From Persicaria tinctoria (Eukaryota > Streptophyta > Magnoliopsida > Caryophyllales > Polygonaceae), in NCBI GenBank assembly GCA_037127255.1, contig JBANSL010000009.1, positions 25,570,475 through 25,634,474 on the forward strand: a DNA stretch of 64,000 nucleotides. Reading direction: 5' to 3'. The notes beneath the pieces were generated by a model, which was given only the letters and a program-made list of their open reading frames with translations, was not told the origin of the DNA and did not search any database. Both the position numbers and the translations under genes were made by a program. Below are positions 11,752 to 21,545 of this stretch, one piece after another (positions within the stretch are counted from its first letter, which is position 1; each line of letters begins with the position of its first letter).

Positions 11752-12116
11752 ATAGATCATATGTATTCAAGCCTTAATGTGTATCATGAGAACAAATCTT
11801 ATCCATTGATTTAGATGAATCCGATGGCTAAGAGTTTTCCGCAATATTGATTAATTAAAAATTAAAATAGAAAAATACACCCCATCAGCACATGCCCAGC
11901 GCGTGTATATACCCACTCCAAAACCCTACAACACCATTGAACCGTTCCACATAGAAGAAAGAGAAAAGAAGGAGCGGCGGCCAAAACCAACCATTTGCGA
12001 CCGAAACCAACCGGCGATTGTGCGAATCCTTGTCCGTCCGGCAGGCGAACTCGGATCCGCCTGGCTCGCCATTGAATTTGCTTTCAAGCCATTTCTTTTG
12101 CAAGGCTTGAACCGCC

Positions 12117-12283
12117 ATGGCCAAATCCGACCCCATCTGTGACCCCAACGTCGATGCCGCCTAGGATTTGAAGGAGACGCCCGCCGAAGTGCTCGTGGAG
12201 GAGGCCGAGGAGAAGAAGAAGGAAGTCGCCGAGGAAGAGGACGAGGAACTGCAAGTGGTTTGTCGTCGCCGTCTCTGTTTCAG
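12117..12283 (+). pseudogene. Captured first exon of an acidic protein, with stop
   Basis: A plausible host-gene start (CCGCCATGG context, ATG at 12117) opens a frame beginning MAKSDP that hits TAG at codon 16 (12162). It then continues open through a strongly acidic, lysine-rich stretch (LVEEAEEKKKEVAEEEDEE) to a CAG/GTAAGG splice donor at 12283. The sequence before it is GC-rich and UTR-like. The organisation matches a gene fragment captured by the surrounding TIR element. The parental gene is not recognised, since acidic repeats of this sort occur in many proteins. Confidence 0.5.
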
Positions 12284-12749
12284 GTAAGGCATTTTTCTTG
12301 AATTTCTAGGGTTTGAGGGCGGAGAAAAAGCTTCATGAAACAAATGAACTATTCAAAATTCATGAACCATCGATTTGTTCCTGCAATTAAAGGGGCTGTA
12401 ATTAAAGGGGCTGCATGGGCGGTTTGACGTCGGCGATTGGTGCCTGCAATTAAAGGGGCTGCACCGTCGATTAAGAAAGGGGATGCACCCTCGATTGCGA
12501 AGCCTGGGCTGCGAAGGTGGTCGGCAATTGCGAAGCCTGGATTTGAAGGAGGCGAGGGCGACGATAATAGGTTGAAGGTTGCCTGCAATCTGTTCTTGAT
12601 TTTACATATTAGGTTTTGCTCTGTTTGATTATTCCTCAGTCATGTCCTAAACAAACTGGGTTTTTTGTGCTTAATTAAACTGGAGTGTTGCACCAGGGAT
12701 GTATCAATTTTGTTGATATCTTGTTTTTGCATTCCAGTTTGTTTAGGAC

Positions 12750-13165
12750 ATATCGAATGTATCGATACCATCGAATAATCATGTGATATAATCGAATAAT
12801 CCAGTGATATCATTGAATAATTTTTAGTTATTTGTTACAATGACATAAAGTATTGGAACCATTGAATAATCAAGGGATATAATCGAATAATCAAGTGATA
12901 CCATCGAATAATCAAACGATACCATCGAATAATTTTTGGTAAATAGTTTATGGCGTTTTCAGGTTGCTAGCCGATCAGAATAATCCATCGATACTATTGT
13001 ATAATCCATTAATACGATCGAATAATCCAGTGATATTATCGAATAATTCGAAGAAAAAAATAACCACCCATCATGTGGCAAGTGGATACGATCGCATAAT
13101 CCGTCGATACGATCACATAATCCGTCGATACGATCGAATAATCCAGATATAACATCGAATAATTT
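12750..13165. repeat. Degenerate ATCGAATAATC(N)GTGATAT repeat field
   Basis: A unit of about 20-22 bp (ATCGAATAATCCAGTGATAT and variants such as ATCGCATAATCCGTCGATAC) recurs at least 15 times, in two clusters (12750-12940 and 12970-13160) inside the MULE-like element. The copies are diverged, so the array is old or was assembled piecemeal. Confidence 0.75.
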
Positions 13166-13343
13166 CAAGAGAGTGCATTACACACGCTCCCAATTCAGCA
13201 AGTTGTCTAGAAAAAAACGTGGGTCCCACTGATTTTTAATAAAAAAAGCTAAATTTGTCTTTTAATCTCATCCATCCATTTCATCTAATCAACGGCCCAG
13301 ATGTGTTCACATGATACACAATAAGCCCTGATTACCCCTGAAC

Positions 13344-13454
<111 letters not shown>

Positions 13455-13470
13455 ACATATATATATATAT

Positions 13471-14295
13471 GAGCATAACTAAAAATCCACCCTTCTAATA
13501 TATGCTATGATAGAAGTATAATATATATTCAAGTGTTATGCCTTAATCTACCAATTAATTCAAGTTTAGGGCCATCCAATATCCGTGAAGCTAATGTTTA
13601 GATTAAATAGACATTACACTTACTAATAGTAAACATCAAATCGAACTCGTGCCTATAAGTTTCTTCAACCTCCTCTCTCCTCAGCACCAACACAATCTTT
13701 GATTCTTTTGGGATTTTCAGGATCAATTTTCAAAACACAACAATCATTCGTCTCATGACGACCAATAAACATCGAATCAAACTCATGCTTCTTATTGTCA
13801 TAAGCTTCTTTTGTAGATTCCTTTTTATCAATATAGATGCAAACACCATGTAACAAAGGATTCATATCTTTGCTATCATCGCTTCAATCGATATCTTCGC
13901 AAGATCCATGAAATTACGTGTGAATGTGCATCTTATGATCTTTAATTTCCATGTTCTTAAAGGTAGATCAATGAATTGGAAATGTGGAAAGTGGAACCTC
14001 TTGAAGTGAGACTGCACGCACGAGTATTACATCGCGATCTCAACATAAAGAGATGAAGTAATTTTGTTAAACTCATCGCCCCCCTACATAAAAAAAAAAA
14101 AAAAAAGTCGCAAAAGGGCAAAGAAAAGAGCCATGAAAAACTAGTATTAAGTGATCCATCTATGACTACCATAGCTCCCTATTTAACAAAGACAATCCAA
14201 GTGTACGTACTTATGGCAATTAAGCATCCAGCTAATTCATAAAAACAGGGTTAATTAGTTAATACTCATTTGCTTCCTACTATGGCTTCGGATCA
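13471..14295. other. Unassigned intergenic stretch
   Basis: AT-rich. A 66-codon minus-strand ORF at 13665-13865 is the longest frame; it shows no domain or signal that I recognise and may be fortuitous or a gene scrap. A 17-base A-run lies at about 14090. Confidence 0.35.
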
Positions 14296-14965
14296 ACTCC
14301 TAAAGTGGCGGATCCAGGAATTATTGTAAGGGGGGGCTGAATTTTTTTTTTCCAAAAAATGATGGTTTGAAATGTTCAAATCTAAAATTGTACCTAATTA
14401 CACCCTTGCCACCTTCAGTCCTGTTTATTTGTTGAATGGCACTAAAAACGTCACTATACTGTTTTTTGGATTTAGGAACCTACATTACCAACTGTAATGT
14501 AACACTGAACTTCAAAATTTTACAGCTAAACTGCAATAGCATTTAAACTAATTTTATGAAATATACAGAACCACTTCTCCCACAAGCATAAATTTTTGAC
14601 TTACCAACTCTGAAATTATGTGCAAAATTCTAATAGTGATTATTCATAGTAAAGTAACAAATTCACAAATTCATTCTCACAACCACAATTACAAACCACG
14701 ATTCCGAATAACAAACAACAAATTCACAAACCACAATTATTAATTTTCAAATCACAAATCACAAAGGTACAAATTTATTTCTTATAAATTACAAATCCTA
14801 ATCGAAAATCCCCAAATTGATTCTCATTCCTCAAATCTCAACTCCGCAAATTCTAATCAAAATTGATTCACACTCAATCCATTCAACATGAAAACAATCA
14901 AATTAAAAGTAAGAAAAGAAAAATAACTTTTGATGTTTAGAAAATCCCCAAATTGATCTTTGTTT

Positions 14966-15232
14966 AAAAAAAACAAAGGGGGAAAAATTTAAAGGAAGAG
15001 AAGAAAGGGAGAAAAAGGGATCTATGTTTTTAAAAAAAAAAACAGAACAAAGGGGAAAAAAAGGAAAAAACAAAACAAAGGGGGAAAAAAATTAAAAGGA
15101 AGAGAAGAAAGGGATATGTGCTTTAAAAAAAAAAAGAACAAAGGGACAAAAAAAAACAAAGGGGGGAAAATTAAAAGGAAGAGAAGAAAGAGATCTGTGC
15201 TTTAAAAAAAAAAGAACAAAGGGGGAAAAAGG
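14966..15232. repeat. A-rich tandem repeat, 3-4 copies
   Basis: A unit of about 65-90 bp containing AAGGAAGAGAAGAAAGGG, then a GATCTGTGCTTT-like segment, an A-run and GAACAAAGGGG recurs three to four times with length variation in the homopolymers. The last copy runs into the tRNA-like segment on the opposite strand, so the tract could be the reiterated tail of a SINE. Confidence 0.7.
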
Positions 15233-15239
15233 AGGTGAT

Positions 15240-15343
15240 GGGGATTCGAACCAGAGACGCACTACTCCCCCATTAAATCCACCCAGTCTCCTATCCGCTG
15301 AGCCAGTTTCTGGTTCAGCGGATAGGAGACTGGGTGGATTTAA
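15240..15343 (-). mobile_element. SINE-like tRNA-derived pol III promoter with inverted half
   Basis: On the minus strand TGGCTCAGCGGA (A-box-like, about 15305-15293) is followed about 50 nt later by GGTTCGAATCC, a perfect B box (about 15254-15243), giving the spacing of a tRNA-derived RNA polymerase III promoter. The A-box half is repeated in inverted orientation on the other side: 15273-15306 pairs with 15310-15343 (34 bp arms, 3 nt loop, one mismatch). The A/T-rich repeat to the left could be its tail. It is not a functional tRNA, because no acceptor stem closes it. Confidence 0.55.
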
Positions 15344-15502
15344 ATTAACAGATATATAAAATATACACATACCCTTATTGAACTTCACTTTTATATATTA
15401 TAAAATTAACAGATATATAAAATATACACATACCCTTATTTTGGCCAGCGGGGGGCTTCAGCCATCCGGAGCCCCCCCCCAAAGATCCGCCCCTGACTCC
15501 TA

Positions 15503-15928
15503 CATCCTTCAACGTCTCTCGGCTTCCTTCCTGCACCCCCCCCCCCCCCACCCCCCCCCACCAACACAACTTAAATTATCAGTTCCAATTTAACAAACTG
15601 AATACCCCAAAGAATTCGAGCTCCATCAACCAACAAAAATATACTCCACTAAATTATAATTTTATAAAAAAAAAATTTTGAATGTGTATAAATAATCAAC
15701 TATAATATTGTTATACCTTTTTTTGGGAAAAAAATTGCAACCCATTTTCATTTAAAATAATTTTGTGCTAAAGTGTAACACAAAACTGTAATAAGTGATC
15801 CCAATTGGACACAAAATTGCAACCCATTTTTATTATAAATACGGTTTTATATAAATTTTTTAGCACATAAAAATATGTGTACAAAAGTCAAATATCGTTT
15901 ATTTCCTCGATCGGAGGGACTATATGTA
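15503..15928. other. Unassigned spacer with poly-C tract
   Basis: A C-run of about 24 nt with two interruptions lies at 15535-15560, followed by AT-rich sequence with CAAAATTGCAACCCATTTT repeated at about 15731 and 15810. No coding signal. Confidence 0.4.
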
Positions 15929-16330
15929 TCATTTGATAGATGAGGCAATAGAGAGAATACCGGGAAAAAAAACGTCTCCATGAATGGAGTCAGGGACGGG
16001 GGAGGGGAGCTCCTGATTTTGGACGTGCGCAACCTTCCTGAAGAAGGACTTCTTGACCAAGTTGTCAGACTCCTCCACCGCCTTCTCCGGCTCCACCAGC
16101 TCCGGCAACGTCCTCCTCTTGCTCTTCCTGAGGATCACTGCAGGCGCGTGCATCACGTGCTGCTTCAGGGTGTGCGCCCCCAGCCCCACCGCCAGCGCTA
16201 TCATCCCCACCGCCACGTACACCGGCACCCCCTGCGCCTTCATCCTCGCCCCCGCCGCCGTTGCCATCCCCCTTTTCATCGCTATCTGCAGTCCGGATTT
16301 TATCGATTGATTGGTTACTAAGTGTTGCAT
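15929..16330 (-). CDS. Small single-pass membrane protein, B12D/MLRQ-like (tentative)
   Basis: The open frame has 133 codons. It is strikingly GC-rich at third positions over about residues 18-90, against AT-rich surroundings, which favours a real gene. The protein starts basic and alanine-rich (MATAAGARMKAQG), has one hydrophobic segment (about residues 35-53, VPVYVAVGMIALAVGLGAH), and then a charged C-terminal half with a KSFFRKVAH motif. Length and layout resemble small plant mitochondrial membrane proteins of the B12D / NADH-dehydrogenase MLRQ-like group, but I assign that only tentatively. The start is uncertain: the frame opens at 16330, but CTGCAG/ATAGCG just upstream of the third Met (16267) looks like a splice acceptor, so translation may begin at 16267 or in an upstream exon. 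It is the best host-gene candidate in the window and lies about 0.8 kb from the young retrotransposon. Confidence 0.6.
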   Translation of the reverse strand: MQHLVTNQSIKSGLQIAMKRGMATAAGARMKAQGVPVYVAVGMIALAVGLGAHTLKQHVMHAPAVILRKSKRRTLPELVEPEKAVEESDNLVKKSFFRKVAHVQNQELPSPVPDSIHGDVFFPGILSIASSIK

Positions 16331-17073
16331 TGGTTTGCTGAAGATCGATGGATTGGAGATTCTAACGAAATCCTTTTTAACAATCAGCTGTCGTAGGAGT
16401 TGGGCGGTGGACAGGCGACAAGGACACTCGTCGTACGCTTAGATGCCCACGTATTGCGTGGATCCTCCTTGGAACACCGCGTGGCAATATGGGTCCAAAC
16501 CATGCACTAAAACTAAATTATAAGAGGGAATTAAAACAAATGACCTGTGCCCCGGTTTGGTTTGCACACCTAACCCACTATCCATTTCAATTTACAAGGG
16601 TTAACCCTCCCCCTTGAAAATATTGCCCCCAGCTAGTAATTTCTTACCTTGAGTAGCCGGTCTCTTTGTTTGCCTCTCTCCTGCCCATCGATGGCAGAAA
16701 AATTAGAGAGAGAGATTGAGGGATCGTAGGCGGAATCGGAGAGAGACGGGGGCGGAGGGCGGAGGCGGGTGACAGCCGCCGGATCGGAGGAGTCAAGGGG
16801 AGCGGCGGTGGCGGAGGGGCCGGATTTAAGGCCGATTTCGAGGTCGGGGTACATCATCCCGACGAAATTAAAGGCAGTTGCTGCTCGAATCCGACATCGA
16901 CCATGCTCAGCAGTAGCACTCTTTGTTGGCGGAGAGGTCAGGCCATCTATATGCTAATTCAGATTTTGATTCATATATCCCTTTAGGGTTTCAGGTTAGG
17001 GACTGAATTACCTCTTGAAATTTCTATTCTCCGCTTCTGTTGACTAAATTAGTTGAGTAGGAGCACATGGCAC
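16331..17073. other. Putative promoter / first-exon region, divided by the retrotransposon
   Basis: Sequence upstream (minus strand) of the small gene. A GC-rich island at 16640-16940 contains minus-strand codons from the ATG pair at 16857 to a CAAG/GTAAGA donor near 16645 (beginning MMYPDLEIGLK), which could be a first exon. The plus strand of the same island is also open. On the plus strand, a CACACAG just before the retrotransposon insertion would form a splice acceptor with the sequence resumed at 26261. I cannot decide which strand, if either, is genic. Confidence 0.35.
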
Positions 17074-17078
17074 ACAGC

Positions 17079-19104
17079 TGTTGTTGCAGGAGTAAATCGA
17101 GTATTGAAATAAATATGAAATATATTTCAGATTGACTTCCCTGTCTCAGCAAATAAATACAAGACTTCCTCCCGTTGTAGTAAGAGAATAGTCAGGATCG
17201 AATCCACGAGGAAGCACGTCAGCAGTTCTTAGGTAGCTGTAAATTCACACAGAAGCAGCAGAAAGACAGAAACAAATAAACCCGGCAAGGGCAACTTAAA
17301 CAAAAGCAAAGAACAAAGCAAAACAAGAAAAGACAAAGCGAAAACGAAAAGCAAAGGGCAAAGTCGTACTCGATCTCGACCACAGCTTCCTCGAGATCGA
17401 CAAGAGACAGAAAATATAAAATCGCAGATTTTCGACAGAACTCAGAAATTCGACTGAAATAAACTTCAATATATTAAAAGACTCCCAAGACCAGGGTTTC
17501 AACACCGCAACGATAACCATGTAAAGTAACACATAAAGGCATAAAAGATCATGCTTTCCATCAAATAACTTTCGTCATTAACAAATAGGCATATAGAGGC
17601 TTTTGCATAAACCCTAATTGTTACTAACCCTTTTTCACATAATTAATCCAAGTTGTATTAAGATCACTTTCGTTTCAATAACACAAACAAGGATCACCTT
17701 CAACTCTCGCAAAAGAAGCATGCTCATAGGGATAGAAGATGAATCGCACAAAAAGATCTGACCTTTATCGCATCGCCTCACATGGCCACCGTCGGGCTCA
17801 CCCCAGCCCCAGAAGTGGGTGGACTACTCACGCCTCATCGCAATTGCAGACATTGATGTATAAAAAGAAACTTGCATAAAACTATATTCAAAAGCCTTTA
17901 CAATCCTGGCAATCAACTTTCGCAGAAAGCCAAAACCCTAAAAACCTTAGAACTCCTAAACTTCTCTGTGGAACTGTGTCTCTTGGAATTGTTGATTGAA
18001 TGTCTAAAACTGAGCCCCCTAGGGCCTTATTTATAGCCTTCATTCCCTAGCTATTCTAGGAAAGAAGATATCTATCTCTATCTAAAATTATATCTAAAAT
18101 ACTTAAAGATAAATAAATGCTTTAAGGAAATAAATCTATAAAGAAAAGATAAAACTAATTAAGGTAGGTCTTCATGTCTTGATAGATCTTGTCTCCTTGA
18201 TGATAGAACTTGATGGAATCGGATAGATCTTCGGCCTTCGGCCCCAAGGAATCCCAAGTCTAGTCGGACAAGTCCTCGTCGAGAAGCTGCTGGACACGTC
18301 TCTAGTCAACCTCGAGTAAGGCTCGTCGACCTCGAGTAGGGTGGTTCTTCGACTGGACTTCCTCGGCTAGATCTGCTCGATGTGGCTCGGACTTGGTCAC
18401 TGGTGCTCGTCGACCTCGACAAGAGCTAGTCGATGTCGAGTAGGGTTAGGTCATTGACAAAGCTTCCTCGGGTTGGCGTGCTCGACAAGCCTGGATCTGG
18501 ACTCTGGGCGTCGTCGATCTCGAGTAGCCTTCGTCGACCTCGAGTAGAGATGATCGTCGACTAGGTCTCCTCGAGTGGCTCTCCTCGGCAAACTCGGACA
18601 TGGCTCAAGGTCTCGTCGATCTCGACAAGGGTTTGTCGATCTCGACCAGGGTTGCTCGGCTTCTCGGGCAGCTTCTCCTCGTCGACTCCGGGTGTGGTAT
18701 CAGGGCTTCATCGATCTCGACTAGGGCTTGTCGAGATCGAGTTGGGTCCGGAGCCCGGGTTGGTCTGGTTCTCGATCAGGTCTTGTCGACCAAGGCTGCT
18801 CGGACAGGCTTCGTCTATGTCGAGTAAGGCCTACTCGAGATCGAGTAGCCTTGACTCTCAGATTAGTTCCGCTGCTTTGACCTTGGACTTTTGTAGTGGT
18901 TTTCCGAGCTTTTCCGACCTTTTGTAGAATTGCTGTAAAATGCCTCGATTTCTGCAAATTAAACAGAAACTGGTGTAGATTCCATAATTTTGCAAATAAA
19001 CATAAACTACATAGATTATGTACTATCTAAACCCAAATGAATGCAATGTATACAGAAATCGATATAAAAGTTACTGTAAAGCATGGCAGATTCAGCTCAC
19101 AACA
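17079..19104 (-). repeat. 3' LTR (in element orientation)
   Basis: 2,026 bp, the same length as the other LTR, beginning TGTTGTTGCAGG and ending CTCACAACA on the plus strand. A TATA-type motif (minus strand GGCTATAAATAAGG, 18025-18038) and a TCGA-rich array (about 18285-18850) lie inside. Confidence 0.93.
18285..18850. repeat. TCGA-based repeat array in LTR U3 (also 25436-26001)
   Basis: About 30 TCGA tetramers occur in about 600 bp, where two or three are expected by chance. Most belong to GTCGACCTCGAC / GTCGATCTCGAC / CTCGAGATCGAG-type units. TCGA is its own complement, so the array reads similarly on both strands. The units are irregularly spaced rather than strictly tandem. Confidence 0.85.
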
Positions 19105-19118
19105 AACACCCCATACTT
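19105..19118 (-). promoter_or_regulatory. Probable polypurine tract
   Basis: The minus-strand sequence AAGTATGGGGTGTT immediately precedes the 3' LTR, the position of the plus-strand primer. The core CCCCATACTTA (plus strand) recurs at about 20296-20306 and 21542-21552. Confidence 0.55.
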
Positions 19119-20591
19119 AAGCTTGCTTGTCCTCAAGCAATACTTTTATTTGTCATTCAGGGGAAGAATTCAAACTCTCAACATCTTAGATTCATTCTTA
19201 TATGTCCCTGCAATCAATTACCATCTTCGAAAAGGTACTAGTGTCACAAATTCATGCATGTGCAATTTATACAAAAGCAACATCTACTCACAAAAGGAGG
19301 GTTATGCAAAAACATAATTCATATGACAAAGCATTGATAATCAAGAAGACTTTAATTTAAGCTCATGAAGGAGTAGATTGGTAAAAGGCTAAAGGTGGGC
19401 AAATTTTGGCAATGTGGTGCTAATGATCCGGGGAAATGGAGTATTTCCAAACTTGAGTTTCCACATCCCTTTTCATTTGATTCATCACCTTTCATATTGC
19501 TTTTCTCAATAATAATGTTTTTACCTCTCTGACCTCAGCACTGCCTTCTCGCGAGTCGCAAACATGGGTGTCATGAATGGCCCTGGATACTTAGTGCTTT
19601 GGACTCCTCACAATGTGTCCCATCTCTCCAAACTATTATCTTAGAGAGCAGGGTCAATCTACCTTTATCTCCTGGGGTGATTGGATTTTCTTTCACTCAT
19701 TAAATTTTCCATATATTTCAAACACTTTCCCGCCAAACTCCAATAATGATAATAATCACAACATAAACACCATATGATAATCTCCATAATGTAACATCAT
19801 TCTCAACATAATCCCCGGATAAGGTAAAGAATGGCAATTTTTAGATCATGTGGAGCAATAATTGAAATAAGGCATATTATGGCTTTTGTGATGCATAAGC
19901 ATAGGTAAGGCTAGGATTTTAAACATATGAGCATTATATGGAAATATAAAGTCCTCCATCATCTTATCATGCAACATGTCAAAAGCGACTTCAAATTTTA
20001 CCTCATTTCATGGTTTTCATCTAAAATAATGCACTTCATTGTGACTTTCCTTAACTAGGCAATTTCATGCTATATCTCTAATGAATCTAATTTTGCATCG
20101 TCGAGTTCAATATAATCTTCCATGACATTATTCAAAAATTTCAATGGGGGTCATTTTTTCAAACTTTTGGAAAACATGCATATAAGCATATAAATAAATA
20201 ATGCATTCCAAAAATAGCCATGTAGCAATTCAAAGAAATAATGCACAAGTAATGTCAAATATGATCAATATGCATGAAGTAAGCCCTTCCCCCACCCCAT
20301 ACTTAAACTTTTCAGTGTCCCCACTGTATAAAAAAAAACAAGGTAAGGGTAAAGAAAGAAACTCACAAGACATGTGTGCTGAGCCTCATATTTTTGATTG
20401 GAGCACCTCCTAGCCGAGTTTTAATGTAGCTTGGTTCCATCCATGGACCTGAAAAGTAGAAGACATATACCCACAATAGCAAAATAAAAAGTGTTCAAAA
20501 CCAAAAACAAAAAACAAAGTCTCAAATGTCCTAAAAAGTCTATGTACATGCTCTAGATTTTATAGTCGCTAGGCCGACTTTCCATTAACGC
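19119..20591. other. Non-coding internal region of the retrotransposon
   Basis: About 1.5 kb of AT-rich sequence lies between the pol-tail remnant and the 3' LTR. No env-like membrane ORF is visible, although Athila elements often have one here. A second PPT-like core (CCCCATACTTA) lies near 20296. Confidence 0.6.
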
Positions 20592-21074
20592 TCAAGGTGG
20601 CATCTGCAGGGCCCATGTAGCTTGGGCCTCAAATAAGACTCCATTCTTGTCTATCAGCTGTAATCCTCCAGAATGGATCTTGTTCACCACGAACGGTCCC
20701 ATCCGCTTCTTGTTGAATTTGTTGGGAAACCAATGATCCTTTGATTTAGAGACATAGAGCTTGTCTCCAACTTCATACTCCTTAGGCTCATCATTGGATA
20801 TCCTGCACAATCGCACATACCAAGGCAGACCTCTCCCATGTATAGATAAATCTTTAATGGAAATAGGAGAAGAAAGATCCATACCTTGACTTACCTTTGC
20901 AGAGACGGAATCGGGAACCACTGTGTTTGGTCGATCTCGACTAGGGCTAGTCGATCTCGACAAGTCTGCTGGTCCTGGTGGTGGTCTGGTCGAAGAGGCA
21001 GAAGTCGACGAAGACAGGGGCTTGTCGACCTCGACAAGGCTACTCGACCTCGACAAGGGTTCTGCTCCTGGTGT
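20592..21074 (-). pseudogene. In-frame continuation with integrase C-terminus-like tail
   Basis: After the gag-protease stop, the identical frame runs on to 20592 without another stop. It first continues the LVEVDK / STSxS repeats, then ends in about 75 residues of the style YEVGDKLYVSKSKDHWFP...KRMGPFVVNKIH, resembling the C-terminal domain that follows integrase in plant gypsy elements. The layout is what remains if RT, RNase H and the integrase core were deleted and the protease joined to the pol tail. The separating TAG could come from a TCG repeat codon by one change, or be a suppressible stop. Without other copies the two cannot be told apart. Confidence 0.65.
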
Positions 21075-21545
21075 CTACAACGTCGAGGAAGGTGTCGTCG
21101 AGGAAGATGTGGTCTTGTCGGTCTCGACAAGGCTACTCGAGATCGAGTATCCTTCTCCTTCCGGTGGTTTGCTCATCGAAGAAGGCAGATCTGGTGGCGT
21201 CGGGTGGTGGTCGATCTCGACAAGCTTAGTCGAGATCGACGAGGCTGGTTCGTCAGGCGGCTTCTGTGTCGACGAAGATGGATCTGGGCTCCTCGTCTGG
21301 TGGTCGATCTCGACAAGGGTGGTCGAGATCGACGACGATCCTGGCTCTGGTGTCGTCAGCGTCGAGGAAGCAAAAGCTGAAGCCGTCGAGTGGTGGTCGA
21401 CCTCGACAAGTCTTGTCGAGATCAACGAGGCCGGTTGGTCTGGTTCGCTGCTCGACGATGCTGGTGCTGGTGGAGTCGCCTTGGTCTGGTCGAGATCGAC
21501 TAGGGATCTACTCAATGTCGAGGAGCCTTGGTCGATCTTGACCCC
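20925..21545. repeat. TCGA-based repeat array in the coding region
   Basis: This is the same sequence style as the U3 array, here inside the gag-protease ORF and its continuation. On the coding strand it yields reiterated peptides of the types ISTxLVEIDH and LVDLDK, at a spacing of about 32-35 residues over five units. A smaller cluster lies at 22440-22645 (peptides VDLDK, VDVDK, VDIEK). Confidence 0.85.

Larger units (their letters stand above)
14303..15495. mobile_element. hAT-like non-autonomous element
   Basis: A 7 bp repeat ACTCCTA flanks the element at 14296-14302 and 15496-15502 (8 bp allowing one mismatch). The right terminus read inward is CAGGGGCGGATCTTTGG and the left is AAGTGGCGGATCCAGGA, an imperfect TIR of a common plant hAT style. 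G-rich and C-rich tracts lie just inside each end. The interior contains AT-rich filler, a tandem A-rich repeat (14966-15232), a tRNA-derived pol III promoter (15240-15306), a 34 bp-arm hairpin and a 38 bp direct duplication (15343-15380 and 15402-15439). Confidence 0.65.

Noticed and set aside
12161..12588. Minus-strand serine-rich ORFs near 12.2-12.6 kb
   Set aside because: They are complements of the acidic plus-strand exon and the GGGGCTG repeats; splice signals support the plus strand.
18600..18957. Overlapping open frames in both strands of the LTRs (also 25803-26108)
   Set aside because: They result from the TCGA repeat, which avoids stops in several frames; they lie in U3, not in a coding position.
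19119..20591. Possible env-like ORF in the Athila-like element
   Set aside because: No frame of useful length with signal peptide or membrane segments is present.
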